A DNA stretch of 51,389 bases, from positions 1 through 51,389 of the forward strand of contig JBKPNV010000087.1 of NCBI GenBank assembly GCA_046732795.1, written 5' to 3'. Position 1 is the stretch's first letter. Each line of letters opens with the position of its first letter. Position numbers and translations under genes: made by a program. Below are positions 50,867-51,389 of the stretch, in pieces. The notes below the pieces were generated by a model. It saw only the letters and a list, made by a program, of their open reading frames with translations. It did not search any database and was not told where the DNA came from. Source of the stretch: Gp6-AA40 sp046732795. Its GTDB lineage: Bacteria; Acidobacteriota; Vicinamibacteria; Vicinamibacterales; UBA2999.

Positions 50867-51389
50867 CACAGAGAAAGCGAACCTTTCGTGGCGCCATCCC
50901 GGTCGCGGCCTTCATGTGGACCGCCGCGATCGCCATGGTGTGGGGCGCCAGTGCGAGCGTCAACGCCGAGCCGCCGCAGGCGCAAGCGACGAGCCAGGCC
51001 GCCGCAGCTGCAACGCCTGAATCCGCGTTCCTGACGCAGTATTGCTTCGGCTGCCACAACGAACGCGCCAAGATTGCCGGCCTTGCGCTCGACACGCTGG
51101 ACCTTTCGCGCGCGGGAGCCGACGCGGAGACGTGGGAAAAGGTCGTCAAGAAAGTCCGCACCGGCATGATGCCCCCGAGCGGCGCGCGGCGACCGGAGCG
51201 CGCTGCCCTCGACGGCTTCGCGGCGCAACTCGAGGAGCGACTCGACAAGGCGGTCGATCCCAACGCAGCGCTGGTCACTCCTGCGCTCCATCGGCTGAAC
51301 CGTACCGAATACGCGAACGCCATTCGCGATCTCCTGGCGCTGAACGTCGACGTCAACGTACTGCTGCCGGCGGATGGATCGAGTCAGGG
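50863..51389 (+). CDS. Planctomycete-type cytochrome c / DUF1587 protein, N-terminal part (cut by window edge)
   Basis: 175 residues are visible. A signal segment (about 10-35) precedes a haem site C61-F-G-C64-H65 (YCFGCHNERAK) with a candidate axial Met in RTGMMPPSG (102-103). Next comes LHRLNRTEYANAIRDLL (142-158), the opening of the DUF1587 domain, and LLPADGSSQ at the edge. The full protein in this family is around 700-1000 residues with DUF1592, DUF1588, DUF1585 and related domains; role unknown, thought to be extracytoplasmic redox or polymer turnover. ATGA overlap with the ankyrin gene. Confidence 0.9.
   Translation, partial: MTQRKRTFRGAIPVAAFMWTAAIAMVWGASASVNAEPPQAQATSQAAAAATPESAFLTQYCFGCHNERAKIAGLALDTLDLSRAGADAETWEKVVKKVRTGMMPPSGARRPERAALDGFAAQLEERLDKAVDPNAALVTPALHRLNRTEYANAIRDLLALNVDVNVLLPADGSSQ

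Overview
The window looks like a chromosomal segment of a high-GC Acidobacteriota bacterium, most likely Vicinamibacteria (subdivision 6). This placement is inferred from gene style: an Oar-type TonB-dependent receptor with an N-terminal carboxypeptidase-regulatory-like domain, a periplasmic PQQ dehydrogenase, a secreted protein of the 'RTPDGQPDLQGFW' type, a planctomycete-type cytochrome c/DUF1587 protein, a sigma/anti-sigma/DUF4097 operon, and degenerate GGGACTC- and GTTCACG-like intergenic repeats. I see no rRNA, tRNA, CRISPR array, phage block or complete insertion sequence. 48 protein genes are supported; two are cut by the window edges and one is an orphan transposase-like DNA-binding domain.

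Layout. 1-9.1 kb: a cut formaldehyde-activating enzyme gene (fae) behind an isocitrate/isopropylmalate-type dehydrogenase, divergent from a PQQ dehydrogenase; then a TonB receptor with a clear terminator, a TPR protein and an aldehyde dehydrogenase. 9.3-10.6 kb: a pseudo-receiver protein, a PilZ protein and a gamma-glutamylcyclotransferase-like gene. 10.7-15.3 kb: two ATPase-permease pairs of ABC-2 transporters with end-to-start overlaps, plus a membrane-anchored protein of unknown function. 15.4-16.9 kb: YjbQ, Nudix and HD-hydrolase genes. 17.1-23.4 kb: tsaD, mtnA and a compact nucleoside salvage operon (pyrimidine-nucleoside phosphorylase, NupC-type transporter, purine-nucleoside phosphorylase, cytidine deaminase).

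23.5-30.6 kb: a HEAT-repeat protein overlapping an HD-GYP protein, the two sharing an unnamed N-terminal domain; a short MGMT-like protein; and an ECF sigma / anti-sigma / DUF4097 operon followed by a small outer-membrane barrel. 30.7-33.4 kb: an IS630-like helix-turn-helix protein, a LuxR-type regulator and a secreted acidobacterial protein. 33.5-41.9 kb: the rod-shape cluster mreB-mreC-mreD-mrdA-rodA with RNase G downstream and a GGDEF diguanylate cyclase upstream, all on the minus strand. 42.3-48.7 kb: PpiD-like foldase, cytochrome P460, SppA protease, FKBP isomerase and an RlmD-type rRNA methyltransferase. 48.8-51.4 kb: a secreted cupin, then an ankyrin-repeat protein overlapping the start of a large cytochrome c/DUF1587 protein.

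Themes. C1 or alcohol oxidation is suggested at the left end. Cyclic-di-GMP signalling recurs (PilZ, HD-GYP, GGDEF). Short palindromes recur just after stop codons and may form one or two REP-like families. The best candidates for something undescribed are the HEAT/HD-GYP pair with its shared domain, the pseudo-receiver/PilZ pair, and the palindrome families.
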